The notes under the pieces were generated by a model. It was not told the DNA's origin, searched no databases, and saw nothing but the letters and a program-made list of their open reading frames with translations. From the NCBI GenBank assembly GCA_963703125.1, contig OY969790.1, positions 310,001 to 374,000 on the forward strand: 64,000 nucleotides of DNA, written 5' to 3'. The translations under genes were made by a program, and so were the position numbers. The first letter of the stretch is position 1. Every line of letters begins with the position of its first letter. The DNA is from MFD04716-140 sp963703125 (GTDB lineage Bacteria; Bacteroidota; Bacteroidia; Flavobacteriales; Flavobacteriaceae). This document shows positions 18,453-26,584 of this stretch, piece by piece.

Positions 18453-19703
18453 CTAGAATTTTAGAATTTCTTTTTGTAGCATCTCAAAGCTTTTGTTTAC
18501 AGACTTCTCAACAATTCTTTCGCGATGGTTTCCCATGTTGAATTTTTCGGCGAAAACCCTCTTGGGAGTGGCTATGGCAATGCATACCGTCCCTATTTCA
18601 GCATCTGAATCACCTTTTGTTGGCCCGGCATTTCCGGTGGTGGCAATTGCAAAATCGGTCTTTAACAATTTTCTGACATTCTGGGCCATGGCACAAGCAA
18701 CTTCGATACTGACCACTGAATGTTTTTTAATAACAGCTTCGGGCACGTTCAATACATTTATTTTCGCTTCCGTTGCATAACTCACCACGCAGCCCTTAAA
18801 ATATTGCGAAGCCCCCGGAATTGCAGTGATATGCTCGGCAATGCTGCCCCCTGTGAAGCTTTCGGCAGTTGAAAGGGTTATTTTTCTATCGGTAAGCAGT
18901 TTACCAACTATTTCCTCCAAGGTTTGATCATCCTCAGTGCCATATAATATATCACCTAATAATGGGTAGAGTTTTTTAGATTCCAATGCGACCGCTTTTT
19001 CTAAAATTTCTTTGTTAGGACCTTTAGCGGTTAATCGCAACCTTACTTTTCCCAAGTTTGGAAGGTATGCCAGTTTCACAAAAGAAGGAAGATTTTCCTC
19101 CCATTCCGCTATTCTATCTGCAATGGCACTTTCACCCAGACCATAGGTCACCAATGTTTTATGAAGAATATAAGGGCGGTCAAAGCGATCCATTAGTTTA
19201 GGAATAACAGTGGTCGTGATTAAATTTTTCATTTCGAAGGGAACACCTGGTAGTGAAACAAATACGGTCCCGCCTTCATCAAACCACATGCCCGGGGCAG
19301 TACCGTATGCATTGTAAAGAGCTGTGGCCTTTGATGGCACCAAGGCCTGTTTCCTATTGATTTCGGAAATGGGTGCAGTTGTAATATATGTTCTGAAGAG
19401 CTCCTCCACATTGCTCAAAACCTCTTTGTTTTCAATTAGGGTATCATTGAAAAACTCGCAAAAGGTGTGCTTTGTGATATCATCCTTGGTAGGCCCCAAT
19501 CCGCCGGTTACAATAATTATGGAAGCTCGGGATTTAGCCTCTCCCAAGGCATTTAGAATATGGATCCGGTCGTCCTGGACTGAAGTTATCTGATATACGG
19601 AAACACCGATCTTATTGAGTTCCTTGGCAATGAATGCTGAATTTGTATCAACGACCTGGCCAATGAGAATCTCATCGCCAATTGTAATAATCTCAGCAAA
19701 CAT
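18453..19703 (-). CDS. cinA: CinA-family nicotinamide-nucleotide amidohydrolase
   Basis: A 416-residue two-domain protein. The N-terminal MoCF/COG1058 domain starts EIITIGDEILIGQVVDTNS and has VTGGLGPTKDD. The C-terminal amidase domain has STAESFTGGSIAEHI (catalytic Ser and neighbouring Thr) and ATTGNAGPTKGDSDAEIGTV. It deamidates NMN in pyridine nucleotide recycling and may also have ADP-ribose pyrophosphatase activity. Its ATG overlaps the HPt stop codon (TAATG), indicating translational coupling. The rpmB promoter partly abuts its 3' end. Confidence 0.93.
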   Translation of the reverse strand: MFAEIITIGDEILIGQVVDTNSAFIAKELNKIGVSVYQITSVQDDRIHILNALGEAKSRASIIIVTGGLGPTKDDITKHTFCEFFNDTLIENKEVLSNVEELFRTYITTAPISEINRKQALVPSKATALYNAYGTAPGMWFDEGGTVFVSLPGVPFEMKNLITTTVIPKLMDRFDRPYILHKTLVTYGLGESAIADRIAEWEENLPSFVKLAYLPNLGKVRLRLTAKGPNKEILEKAVALESKKLYPLLGDILYGTEDDQTLEEIVGKLLTDRKITLSTAESFTGGSIAEHITAIPGASQYFKGCVVSYATEAKINVLNVPEAVIKKHSVVSIEVACAMAQNVRKLLKTDFAIATTGNAGPTKGDSDAEIGTVCIAIATPKRVFAEKFNMGNHRERIVEKSVNKSFEMLQKEILKF

Positions 19704-20041
19704 TAAAGGTGAAAGTCTTTTTTAAGTTCGCCCACCACTTGGTGAATATCTTGTTTAAGAATGGGGAACACTTTTTGAATCTCGGACATGTTGGCCGCAT
19801 TTTTACCCAAGGTCTCTATCTGAAGTGCGGCTGCACGGGTCTGCTCCATGCCCAACAAATCTACATTGGGTTTAATTTTATGAGCCAGTTGGTATACTTT
19901 TTCATGGTTGCCTTGTGCCAAGGCAACTTCTAGGTCTTGCAGGTCTTGGGGCACTTCTTCCAAGAAAACCGATATTACAGAACTGATGAAATCCTCATCC
20001 CCATCAGCCATCTCATTGATTTTATCAAGATTATAAATCAT
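19703..20041 (-). CDS. Stand-alone HPt (histidine phosphotransfer) domain protein
   Basis: A 112-residue single-domain protein with the HPt four-helix pattern. The phospho-accepting His is His54 in YQLAHKIKPNVDLLGM, with the conserved Lys and the following small-residue pattern. HPt proteins relay phosphoryl groups between receiver domains. No histidine kinase or response regulator is encoded in the surrounding genes. It is coupled on both sides: its start overlaps the FAH stop and its stop overlaps the cinA start, each as TAATG. Its partners must lie elsewhere in the genome. Confidence 0.88.
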   Translation of the reverse strand: MIYNLDKINEMADGDEDFISSVISVFLEEVPQDLQDLEVALAQGNHEKVYQLAHKIKPNVDLLGMEQTRAAALQIETLGKNAANMSEIQKVFPILKQDIHQVVGELKKDFHL

Positions 20042-20652
20042 TATTTTACTTTTAACGAAAAGAGTTCATGCCCTTCCAATACCCCCGAAAGGTAGTCATT
20101 TGTTGCTATTTTTCCAACACCGGAAGGTGTTCCGGTAAAAATAATATCACCCTTCTTTAAGGTAAAGAATTTGGAAACGTATGAGATCAACTCATCAATT
20201 TTCCAAAGCATCATCGCGGTATTTCCATTTTGGACTTCAATTCCATTTTTTAATAGCTTAAAACTCAGATTATCCAAATCTTTAAAATCTGACTTTGAGA
20301 TCCATTTACCGATAACTGCGGATCCATCAAAACCTTTTGCCTTTTCCCATGGAAGGCCTTTTTCCTTTAATTGGGATTGAAGGTCCCTGGCGGTAAAGTC
20401 AATTCCCAAACCTATTTCATCATAATAGTTGTGGGCAAACTTTATATCAATATGTTTTCCCACCTTCTTTATTTTCACAAGCACTTCTACCTCATGATGA
20501 ATTTCCTGGCTAAAATCCGGAATATAGAAATCCTGTTCCTTTGGCAATATAGCCGAATCAGGTTTTATAAAGACAACGGGGTCAACTGGACGTTCATTCG
20601 TCAATTCTTTGATATGTTCGGTGTAGTTGCGGCCTATACAGACTAATTTCAT
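20041..20652 (-). CDS. Fumarylacetoacetate hydrolase (FAH) family protein
   Basis: A 203-residue FAH-fold enzyme. The start MKLVCIGRNYTEHIKEL is the classic N-terminus of short FAHD1-like proteins. Metal ligands and catalytic residues are seen in HHEVEVLVKI (acidic ligand pair), GIDFTARDLQ and PWEKAKGFDGSAVIGKW, and the C-terminal GDIIFTGTPSGVGK is diagnostic. FAHD1-type proteins act as acylpyruvate hydrolases or oxaloacetate decarboxylases. It lies 45 bp after the exonuclease gene and overlaps the HPt gene. Confidence 0.92.
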   Translation of the reverse strand: MKLVCIGRNYTEHIKELTNERPVDPVVFIKPDSAILPKEQDFYIPDFSQEIHHEVEVLVKIKKVGKHIDIKFAHNYYDEIGLGIDFTARDLQSQLKEKGLPWEKAKGFDGSAVIGKWISKSDFKDLDNLSFKLLKNGIEVQNGNTAMMLWKIDELISYVSKFFTLKKGDIIFTGTPSGVGKIATNDYLSGVLEGHELFSLKVK

Positions 20653-20697
20653 ACGATGTTATGGGTGGTGAATTGTTTCTATTCCAGATTCCGTTTT

Positions 20698-21474
20698 TTA
20701 TCCCAACTTGGTATTCAACTTGCTCAATTTTATTTGGGTCAGTATCTTTTTGGTATATAAGGGAAAATCTGCATTCAAGATCCATCCAAAATACCCGGGT
20801 TCCGATTCAAGAACATCATGGACTTTTTTTCCTTTATGTTTTCCAAATGCAAATACTTCTTCATTGTTTTCATCAAACGCAATGAATCCGGCAAAATCGG
20901 CAAATTGCCTGTGTGTAGAAAATTCGGCCAATTTTTTCACATTATTTTCCAATTCAGGGTAGCGATCTAGTTGGGAAAGTAACACTTCATAAGTTGCATG
21001 TGTATCAGCCTCTGCACTATGGGCATCGGTTAGGTCCTTATCACAATAGAATTTATAGGCTGCCTCCAGGGTGCGTTTTTCCATTTTATGAAAAATGGTC
21101 TGCACATCAATTGAAACCATATTCTTCATATCAAAGTCCACTTCGGCCCGTAACATCTCTTCGGCCAAAAGCGGGATGTCAAAACGATCTGAATTAAATC
21201 CTCCGAGATCACAATCCTTGATCATTTTATAAATTTCTTTGGAAAGTTCTTTAAAAGTGGGCTCGTTGGCCACCTTTTCATTGGAAATACCGTGAATTGC
21301 AGTAGATTCTTCTGGGATTTGCATTTCGGGGTTAACCAACCAAGTTTTGCTTTCTTTATTACCGTTGGGGTAGATCTTCAAAATTGAAATTTCAACAATA
21401 CGGTCCTTGGCAACATTGATGCCTGTGGTCTCCAAATCAAAAAAGCAAATGGGTTTTGAAAGTTTCAACTCCAT
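20698..21474 (-). CDS. DnaQ-like 3'-5' exonuclease with ExoX-type C-terminal domain
   Basis: A 258-residue DEDD-family exonuclease. The Exo I motif is FFDLETTG (Asp13, Glu15), Exo II contains GGFNSDRFD and Exo III contains DAHSAEADT. A C-terminal segment (FAFGKHKGKKVHDV, PGYFGWILNADFP) matches the small domain at the end of exodeoxyribonuclease X-like proteins. I choose the ATG of MELKLSKP, because the upstream in-frame ATG at 21495 falls inside the likely -7 element at 21493-21500. It is the first gene of the exonuclease-FAH-HPt-cinA unit. It could act in proofreading, repair or RNA turnover. Confidence 0.9.
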   Translation of the reverse strand: MELKLSKPICFFDLETTGINVAKDRIVEISILKIYPNGNKESKTWLVNPEMQIPEESTAIHGISNEKVANEPTFKELSKEIYKMIKDCDLGGFNSDRFDIPLLAEEMLRAEVDFDMKNMVSIDVQTIFHKMEKRTLEAAYKFYCDKDLTDAHSAEADTHATYEVLLSQLDRYPELENNVKKLAEFSTHRQFADFAGFIAFDENNEEVFAFGKHKGKKVHDVLESEPGYFGWILNADFPLYTKKILTQIKLSKLNTKLG

Positions 21475-21492
21475 GATCAACATTTCTTTCCG

Positions 21493-21500
21493 CAAAGATA
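21493..21500 (-). promoter_or_regulatory. -7 element of the exonuclease-FAH-HPt-cinA operon
   Basis: TATCTTTG on the minus strand matches TAnnTTTG exactly. It decides the exonuclease start, since transcription would begin near 21487. No good -33 TTTG is seen at the expected distance. Confidence 0.5.
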
Positions 21501-21585
21501 GGCCTTACAAAGGTCTATGGAAATACTAAACATATTTATTTGAAGTTTACCAAAAGAGCCGAACATGATAAATCATATTTTTGGG

Positions 21586-22194
21586 CTATGAAGCTTTTTT
21601 TAAATTCCTTGGAAATGGACGATAGGCGTAATAGTGTAAGACTTCCTCCAAAGCCATTTGCAATGCCAAATTGATTGGCACTATCGTATGTCCCAATCTA
21701 AAATCTATATGTCCCAACTTTTGATAGTAATCTGAAAAAATGGGTATTTCAAGACCGTTTTTTAGGGCCTGGACTGTTTTAAGGTAATTTTCTTCTTGGT
21801 TTTCCTTAATTATTTTGCAAGTTGCCAATCGAAGTTGTCCCAACTTATCCCTATTTGCACCATACCCAAAAAGACGGCATATTAAACCCCGATACGGGTA
21901 TTCACTGCAGCGACCCTTACCTTCATCCACCACAGACAACTGACTAAAGAGTATACAAATAGAATTTGGCTCTTTTTGCAATCTTTGAAGCACTTCTAAC
22001 GCTTTGCCTTCCACAAATTGATGGAACGCCCACGGTAAGAATTCCAAAGGGGAAGCTTCCACATCTGGCTTTGTGCAACATTTTCCACAACCCGAGACAC
22101 AGCTTAATTTGCTTTCCGATTGAAAAGCAGCAATTTCCTTTTCCAAACGGGCATACAATAAATTTACCGAATGTACCTTACGACGAATTGACAT
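21586..22194 (-). CDS. YkgJ family cysteine-cluster protein
   Basis: A 202-residue protein with the YkgJ-type cysteine pattern: SCVSGCGKCCTKPDVEAS near residue 30, then CILF, GRCSEYPYRGLICRLFGYG and a last Cys in LATCK. Such clusters probably bind zinc or an iron-sulfur centre. Biochemical function is unknown. The gene has its own promoter-like element at 22216-22244 and is followed by 90 bp before the exonuclease start. Confidence 0.87.
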   Translation of the reverse strand: MSIRRKVHSVNLLYARLEKEIAAFQSESKLSCVSGCGKCCTKPDVEASPLEFLPWAFHQFVEGKALEVLQRLQKEPNSICILFSQLSVVDEGKGRCSEYPYRGLICRLFGYGANRDKLGQLRLATCKIIKENQEENYLKTVQALKNGLEIPIFSDYYQKLGHIDFRLGHTIVPINLALQMALEEVLHYYAYRPFPRNLKKAS

Positions 22195-22215
22195 GGAATT
22201 ATCCTAATTTTTGGG

Positions 22216-22244
22216 CAAATGTACATTAGAAATTCACTCTCAAA
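22216..22244 (-). promoter_or_regulatory. Candidate promoter of the YkgJ-family gene
   Basis: Minus-strand TACATTTG (22216-22223) is an exact -7 match. TTTG at 22241-22244 lies 17 nt upstream, slightly closer than usual. Confidence 0.5.
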
Positions 22245-22343
22245 CAATTTATTTATTTCAGCTAAAATAAGATAAGCAACTGTTCATTAACAATTGGAAA
22301 TCGCATCCCAAAAAAAATTAGCTCCCTATTTCATCCTTGGGTT

Positions 22344-22375
22344 AAAAAAAAGGCTCCAACAGTATCGGAGCCTTT
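22344..22375 (-). terminator. Terminator of the E2 acyltransferase gene
   Basis: A perfect 9-bp stem (AAAGGCTCC and complement) with a 9-nt loop is followed on the minus strand by eight T residues, 21 bp after the E2 stop. Confidence 0.85.
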
Positions 22376-22396
22376 ATGCTTTAAAATGTTAGTAGG

Positions 22397-23764
22397 CTAA
22401 ATTTCCCTATTGAAATCCCACGCTTCCAGATAATCCGCTACATACTTAGCGAACATGCTACCTAACGCACCATTTACCACCCGATGGTCATAGCTGTGGG
22501 ACAAATACATTTTACTGCGAATACCGATAAAATCACCCTCCGGGGTTTCGATTACCGAAGGGATTTTTCGAATAGCCCCTAATGCCAGAATTCCTACTTG
22601 TGGTTGATTGATTATTGGTGTTCCAAAAACACTGCCAAACGTACCCACGTTGGTAACGGTATAAGTGCCATCCTGAACCTCATCAGGTTTTAATTGATTG
22701 TGCCGGGCCCTATTCGCCAAGTCGTTGACAACCTGTGCCATTCCCACCAAATTAAGTCGATCGGCATTTTTGATGACCGGAACAATAAGATTGCCATCCG
22801 GCAATGCGGCAGCCATACCAATATTTATGTTCTTTTTCTTAATAACGGCATCACCTTTAACAGAAATATTCATCATCGGGAAATTCTTAAGGGCTTTTGC
22901 CACTGCCTCCATGAAAATAGGAGTAAACGTTAATTTTTCACCCTCTCTTTTCTCAAAAGAATCCTTCATCTTGTTGCGCCAATTCACAATATTGGTGACA
23001 TCAACTTCTATAAAACTTTGGACATGGGCAGAAGTTGAAACACTTTCAACCATGTGTTTGGCAATTAATTTGCCCATTCTGGTCATTTCAATGACTTCAT
23101 CAGACCCGGTTGGTACAGGTGCCGTTGGTGTTGATTTTTGAAGGTCTGAACCAACGGTCTTTTCAATTACAACGGGTTCTTCTTTTGCAATTACCGGAGG
23201 GGTATTCTCCTTTTGAACCTGTCCTTTGTTGGTTATGAACTCTAAGATATCGTCCTTGGTCACCCTGCCCTCTTTACCTGTACCGGCAATAGCATCTAAT
23301 TCAGATATCGAAATACCTTCCTCTTTGGCTATGTTCCTAACCAATGGGGAGTAAAACCGATCCGATGGATTATCCTTATTATTCAATACTTCCAGAGGCT
23401 GGTGGCCACTAGCCGTTTCCTTTGCCGAAATCACAGTTTCTTCAAGGGCTTCCGCCGTGCTTTCTGCTACATTGGAATTTGCCTGGATTTCAGTTGTAAC
23501 CTTTGATACCGGAGACTCTTGACCATTTAATTCAATAATCGCCACTGTCTGTCCCACTTTTATAATATCATCAATATTAAAAAGCTTCTCTACCAAAACG
23601 CCATGAACCTCGCTGGGCACCTCAGAATCGACCTTATCCGTCGCAATCTCAAAAACCGCCTCATCCATTTCTATGGTATCCCCAACATTTTTCAACCATG
23701 CGGTCAAAGTTGCTTCCGCAACACTTTCGCCCATTCTCGGCAATTTTAATTCAAACTTTGACAT
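22397..23764 (-). CDS. Dihydrolipoamide acyltransferase, E2 of a 2-oxo acid dehydrogenase
   Basis: A 455-residue E2 subunit. The lipoyl domain (residues 2-78) has the lipoylation Lys44 in ATDKVDSEVPS. A flexible linker follows, then the peripheral subunit-binding domain (about 137-178, RFYSPLVRNIAKEEGI to KDDILEFI) and the catalytic domain from about 225. The form of the lipoyl domain resembles branched-chain 2-oxo acid dehydrogenase E2. The catalytic HxxxDG motif reads HRVVNG (His427, Asn431), an Asp to Asn change. E1 and E3 are not adjacent. The gene has its own terminator and a -7 TATTTTTG in the minus-strand upstream region. Confidence 0.92.
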   Translation of the reverse strand: MSKFELKLPRMGESVAEATLTAWLKNVGDTIEMDEAVFEIATDKVDSEVPSEVHGVLVEKLFNIDDIIKVGQTVAIIELNGQESPVSKVTTEIQANSNVAESTAEALEETVISAKETASGHQPLEVLNNKDNPSDRFYSPLVRNIAKEEGISISELDAIAGTGKEGRVTKDDILEFITNKGQVQKENTPPVIAKEEPVVIEKTVGSDLQKSTPTAPVPTGSDEVIEMTRMGKLIAKHMVESVSTSAHVQSFIEVDVTNIVNWRNKMKDSFEKREGEKLTFTPIFMEAVAKALKNFPMMNISVKGDAVIKKKNINIGMAAALPDGNLIVPVIKNADRLNLVGMAQVVNDLANRARHNQLKPDEVQDGTYTVTNVGTFGSVFGTPIINQPQVGILALGAIRKIPSVIETPEGDFIGIRSKMYLSHSYDHRVVNGALGSMFAKYVADYLEAWDFNREI

Positions 23765-23846
23765 ATTGATATTTTATTACCTTTTTTAAGCCTATTTTTT
23801 GCAAAAATAATAAAATGGTAGGCTCACTTATGAATTCAATGCACTA

Positions 23847-24466
23847 TTAATTCGCTTTCAAGGAACCCTCGAATGGAATTCTATTAAGGATACTTCTTCC
23901 CAGCGTTACCTCATCCGCAAATTCCAATTCATCACCTACGGCAATTCCTCGGGCTATGGTCGAAGTATTGATATCCAGACCCTCTATTTGTTTATAGATA
24001 TAAAAGTTCGTCGTATCACCTTCCATTGTGGAACTTAAGGCAAAAATAAGTTCCTTTACAAGTCCCTTTTTAGTTTTGTCAATCAATGATAATATGTTCA
24101 AGTTTTGAGGACCAATACCTTCCATTGGCGAAATTTTTCCACCCAAAACATGATAAAGCCCCCTATATTGCCCTGTATTTTCGATGGCCATTACATCCCT
24201 AACATCTTCAACCACACACACAAGTGTTTGGTCCTTTTGGGGCTCGCACAAATTTCACAAAGTTCTACATCCGAAATATTATGGCAACTGGTGCAAAACT
24301 TAACCTTGGTACGCAGGTTCTCCAACGCATCTGTCAATTTGGTGGTGCGATCATTAGGCTGCTTAAGTAAGTGAAGAACCAAGCGCAATGCCGTTCTCTT
24401 GCCTATGCCCGGTAATTGGGACATTTCGTAGACCGCATTTTCCAAAAGTTTTGATGAAAAATCCAT
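23847..24466 (-). pseudogene. recR: recR, recombination mediator, with a single-base frameshift
   Basis: Two overlapping frames together make a full RecR of about 206 residues. The first (from 24466) carries the helix-hairpin-helix AVYEMSQLPGIGKRTALRLV and the zinc-finger cysteines CTSCHN and CEICA. The second carries the Toprim domain (LVCVVEDVRDVMAIENTGQYRGLYHVLGG, ending RIPFEGSLKAN). They are joined by a one-base deletion somewhere in 24233-24242, within the run GGTTTTCCCC-like on either strand (minus strand CCCC AAAA GG). RecR acts with RecO and RecF in loading RecA at gaps. Both halves are well conserved, so the change is recent or a sequence error. Confidence 0.85.
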
Positions 24467-24534
24467 TCGATTGATTTAAGGGACAAAATTACATACTATT
24501 TTTACTTTTTGTACTTTACCGTAAATTAATTTGC

Positions 24535-26016
24535 ATGACTCCAACCCATATTCTTCTATTGATAAGTGGCTATTTTATGCTGCTGATGTTGATCTCCTAT
24601 TTTACCGGAAAAAACGATTCCAACGATGATTTCTTCAAAGCGGGCAAATCCTCACCTTGGTTTTTGGTGGCGTTTGGCATGGTCGGCGCCTCACTCTCTG
24701 GAGTAACATTCATTTCAGTACCCGGCGGAGTGGAAGTCGGAAGTTTCGGTTATATGCAGGTAGTCTTTGGTTATCTCGTAGGTTACTTGATCATCGCATA
24801 TGTATTGATGCCCATATACTATAATCTGAACGTTACCTCTATTTATGAATATTTGGAGCAGCGATTTGGAAGGTTCAGTTATAAAACCGGTGCATTGTTC
24901 TTCTTTCTATCCAAGGTATTGGGTGCCGCTTTTCGGCTTTTCTTAGTGGCGATTGTATTGCAACAATTCGTTTTTGATGATTTAGGAATTCCCTTTGAAT
25001 TGACGGTGACCTTATCCATTTTTCTTATCTGGGTATATACGCAAAGAGGCGGTATAAAAACGATAGTGTGGACGGATACCCTGCAAACTACATTTATGTT
25101 GGCCTCGGTAGGGCTCTGCATTTACTTTATCAATGAGAAATTGGGGTGGGGATTGGGAGAATTCATGGCTTCCGAGGAGTTGAAAAAATATAGCAAAATT
25201 ATTTTCTCCGACGATTTTTCGGATAGAGGGCACTTTATAAAATCATTCCTTGGAGGTATGTTCATTGCCATATGCATGACGGGACTGGATCAAGACATGA
25301 TGCAAAAAAACTTGACTTGTAAAACATTGAAAGATGCCCAAAAGAACATGGTATCTTTCAGTTTTGTTTTGGTCATCGTAAATTTTATCTTTTTACTTTT
25401 AGGTGCACTTCTTTTTATTTATGCCCAAAAATTTCAGATACAAGTTCCAATTATGGATGGGGCCCCAAAATCTGATCTGCTTTTTCCTGAAATTGCCATT
25501 AAAGGAGGTTTGGGGCCTATAGTGGGCATTACCTTTCTATTGGGACTTATTGCGGCAGCTTATAGCAGTGCTGACAGTGCCTTGGCCTCATTGACTACTT
25601 CATTCTGTGTTGATTTCTTAAATATTGATGAACGTCCAGAAGCAATGCAAAAAAAACTGCGTAAAAAAGTACATATTGCCATGGGCGTGCTCCTTATTAT
25701 CGTAATAATCATATTCAAATATGTTTTGCAAAGAAATGTCATAGATGGCGTCCTTACCGTGGCAACTTATACCTATGGACCACTCTTGGGGCTATTTTCC
25801 TTTGGAATATTTACAAACTATAAGGTTAAGGATAAGTATGTGCTTTTTGTAGCAATGGGTGCTGTACTTTTGATTATGGGAATTGCCAACCTGCCTACTG
25901 AATGGCTGGGTGGTTATGTTATCGGGTATGAGCTATTGCCGATCAACGGGCTCATCACTTTTATGGGTTTGTGGCTTATCCGGGATAAGAAAAAAATAAC
26001 AACGCAAAAAGTTTAG
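24535..26016 (+). CDS. Sodium:solute symporter (SSS family)
   Basis: A 493-residue inner-membrane transporter with about 13 hydrophobic spans. SSS hallmarks include the unwound first core helix region GASLSGVTFISVPGG, RFGRFSYKTGALFFFLSKVLGAAFRL and the sodium-site helix GLIAAAYSSADSALASLTTSF. The family carries sugars, amino acids, carboxylates and other solutes with Na+. The substrate cannot be read from sequence. It is the only plus-strand gene in this housekeeping block, divergent from recR. Confidence 0.93.
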   Translation: MTPTHILLLISGYFMLLMLISYFTGKNDSNDDFFKAGKSSPWFLVAFGMVGASLSGVTFISVPGGVEVGSFGYMQVVFGYLVGYLIIAYVLMPIYYNLNVTSIYEYLEQRFGRFSYKTGALFFFLSKVLGAAFRLFLVAIVLQQFVFDDLGIPFELTVTLSIFLIWVYTQRGGIKTIVWTDTLQTTFMLASVGLCIYFINEKLGWGLGEFMASEELKKYSKIIFSDDFSDRGHFIKSFLGGMFIAICMTGLDQDMMQKNLTCKTLKDAQKNMVSFSFVLVIVNFIFLLLGALLFIYAQKFQIQVPIMDGAPKSDLLFPEIAIKGGLGPIVGITFLLGLIAAAYSSADSALASLTTSFCVDFLNIDERPEAMQKKLRKKVHIAMGVLLIIVIIIFKYVLQRNVIDGVLTVATYTYGPLLGLFSFGIFTNYKVKDKYVLFVAMGAVLLIMGIANLPTEWLGGYVIGYELLPINGLITFMGLWLIRDKKKITTQKV

Positions 26017-26038
26017 CAAAGCTTTGGTACCTGGCTCC

Positions 26039-26398
26039 TTAATATTGCCCTGTAGCCAAAAGTACCAAAGTACAGGCGACCGCTACCTCAATTCCGCTTT
26101 TCTCCAAAATATCATAAAATTCAGGATTTTCGGTTCCGGGATTAAATATTACCCTTTTAGGATGTAATTTTACTATGGCGTTGTAGTAGGCTTCTTGCAT
26201 TTGGGGATTCATATACAAAGTAATGGTATGTATATTTTGAAAATCGCTTAAATTGCCCTTTATTTGCACACCTGAAACTTCCCCAAGTTTTGATCCGAAA
26301 GCCTCGGTGGCAATATCGCTGTCAACTAGTCGTTTTAATGCTAAATTGCTATAACTGTCCGGTTTCAAGGAAGCTCCGAATACAAGTGTTTTTTTCAT
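26039..26398 (-). CDS. CoA-binding domain protein (YccU-like)
   Basis: A 119-residue single-domain protein with the Rossmann-like CoA-binding fold: KKTLVFGASLKPDSYSNLA at the N-terminus and RVIFNPGTENPEF in the second half. It resembles the CoA-binding half of succinyl-CoA synthetase and stand-alone YccU proteins, whose role is not established. It is convergent with the symporter, leaving 22 bp between stops. Confidence 0.85.
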   Translation of the reverse strand: MKKTLVFGASLKPDSYSNLALKRLVDSDIATEAFGSKLGEVSGVQIKGNLSDFQNIHTITLYMNPQMQEAYYNAIVKLHPKRVIFNPGTENPEFYDILEKSGIEVAVACTLVLLATGQY

Positions 26399-26552
26399 TT
26401 GTTAAAGTTGTTGTGGGGTACGTAACTTTTCTGGAAAAAAGTCGTCTATTAGTGGTAATTAGTGAATAAAACTTACATTTTATTATAAGTAGTTGATAAC
26501 GCTATATGTTTATAGTTAATGGTTAGTGTTTAGTATAGCCTATCAACGAAAG

Positions 26553-26576
26553 AACCCCGGCAGAAATGTCGGGGTT
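26553..26576 (-). terminator. Probable terminator of fabH
   Basis: A 7-bp stem (AACCCCG and complement) lies 8 bp after the fabH stop. The T-run is weak on the minus strand (CTTTC), so efficiency is uncertain. Confidence 0.5.
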
Positions 26577-26584
26577 TTATATTT

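Noticed and set aside
26399..26584. Possible gene between the CoA-binding protein and fabH
   Set aside because: The stretch is AT-rich, has no open frame of note, and holds only the fabH terminator.
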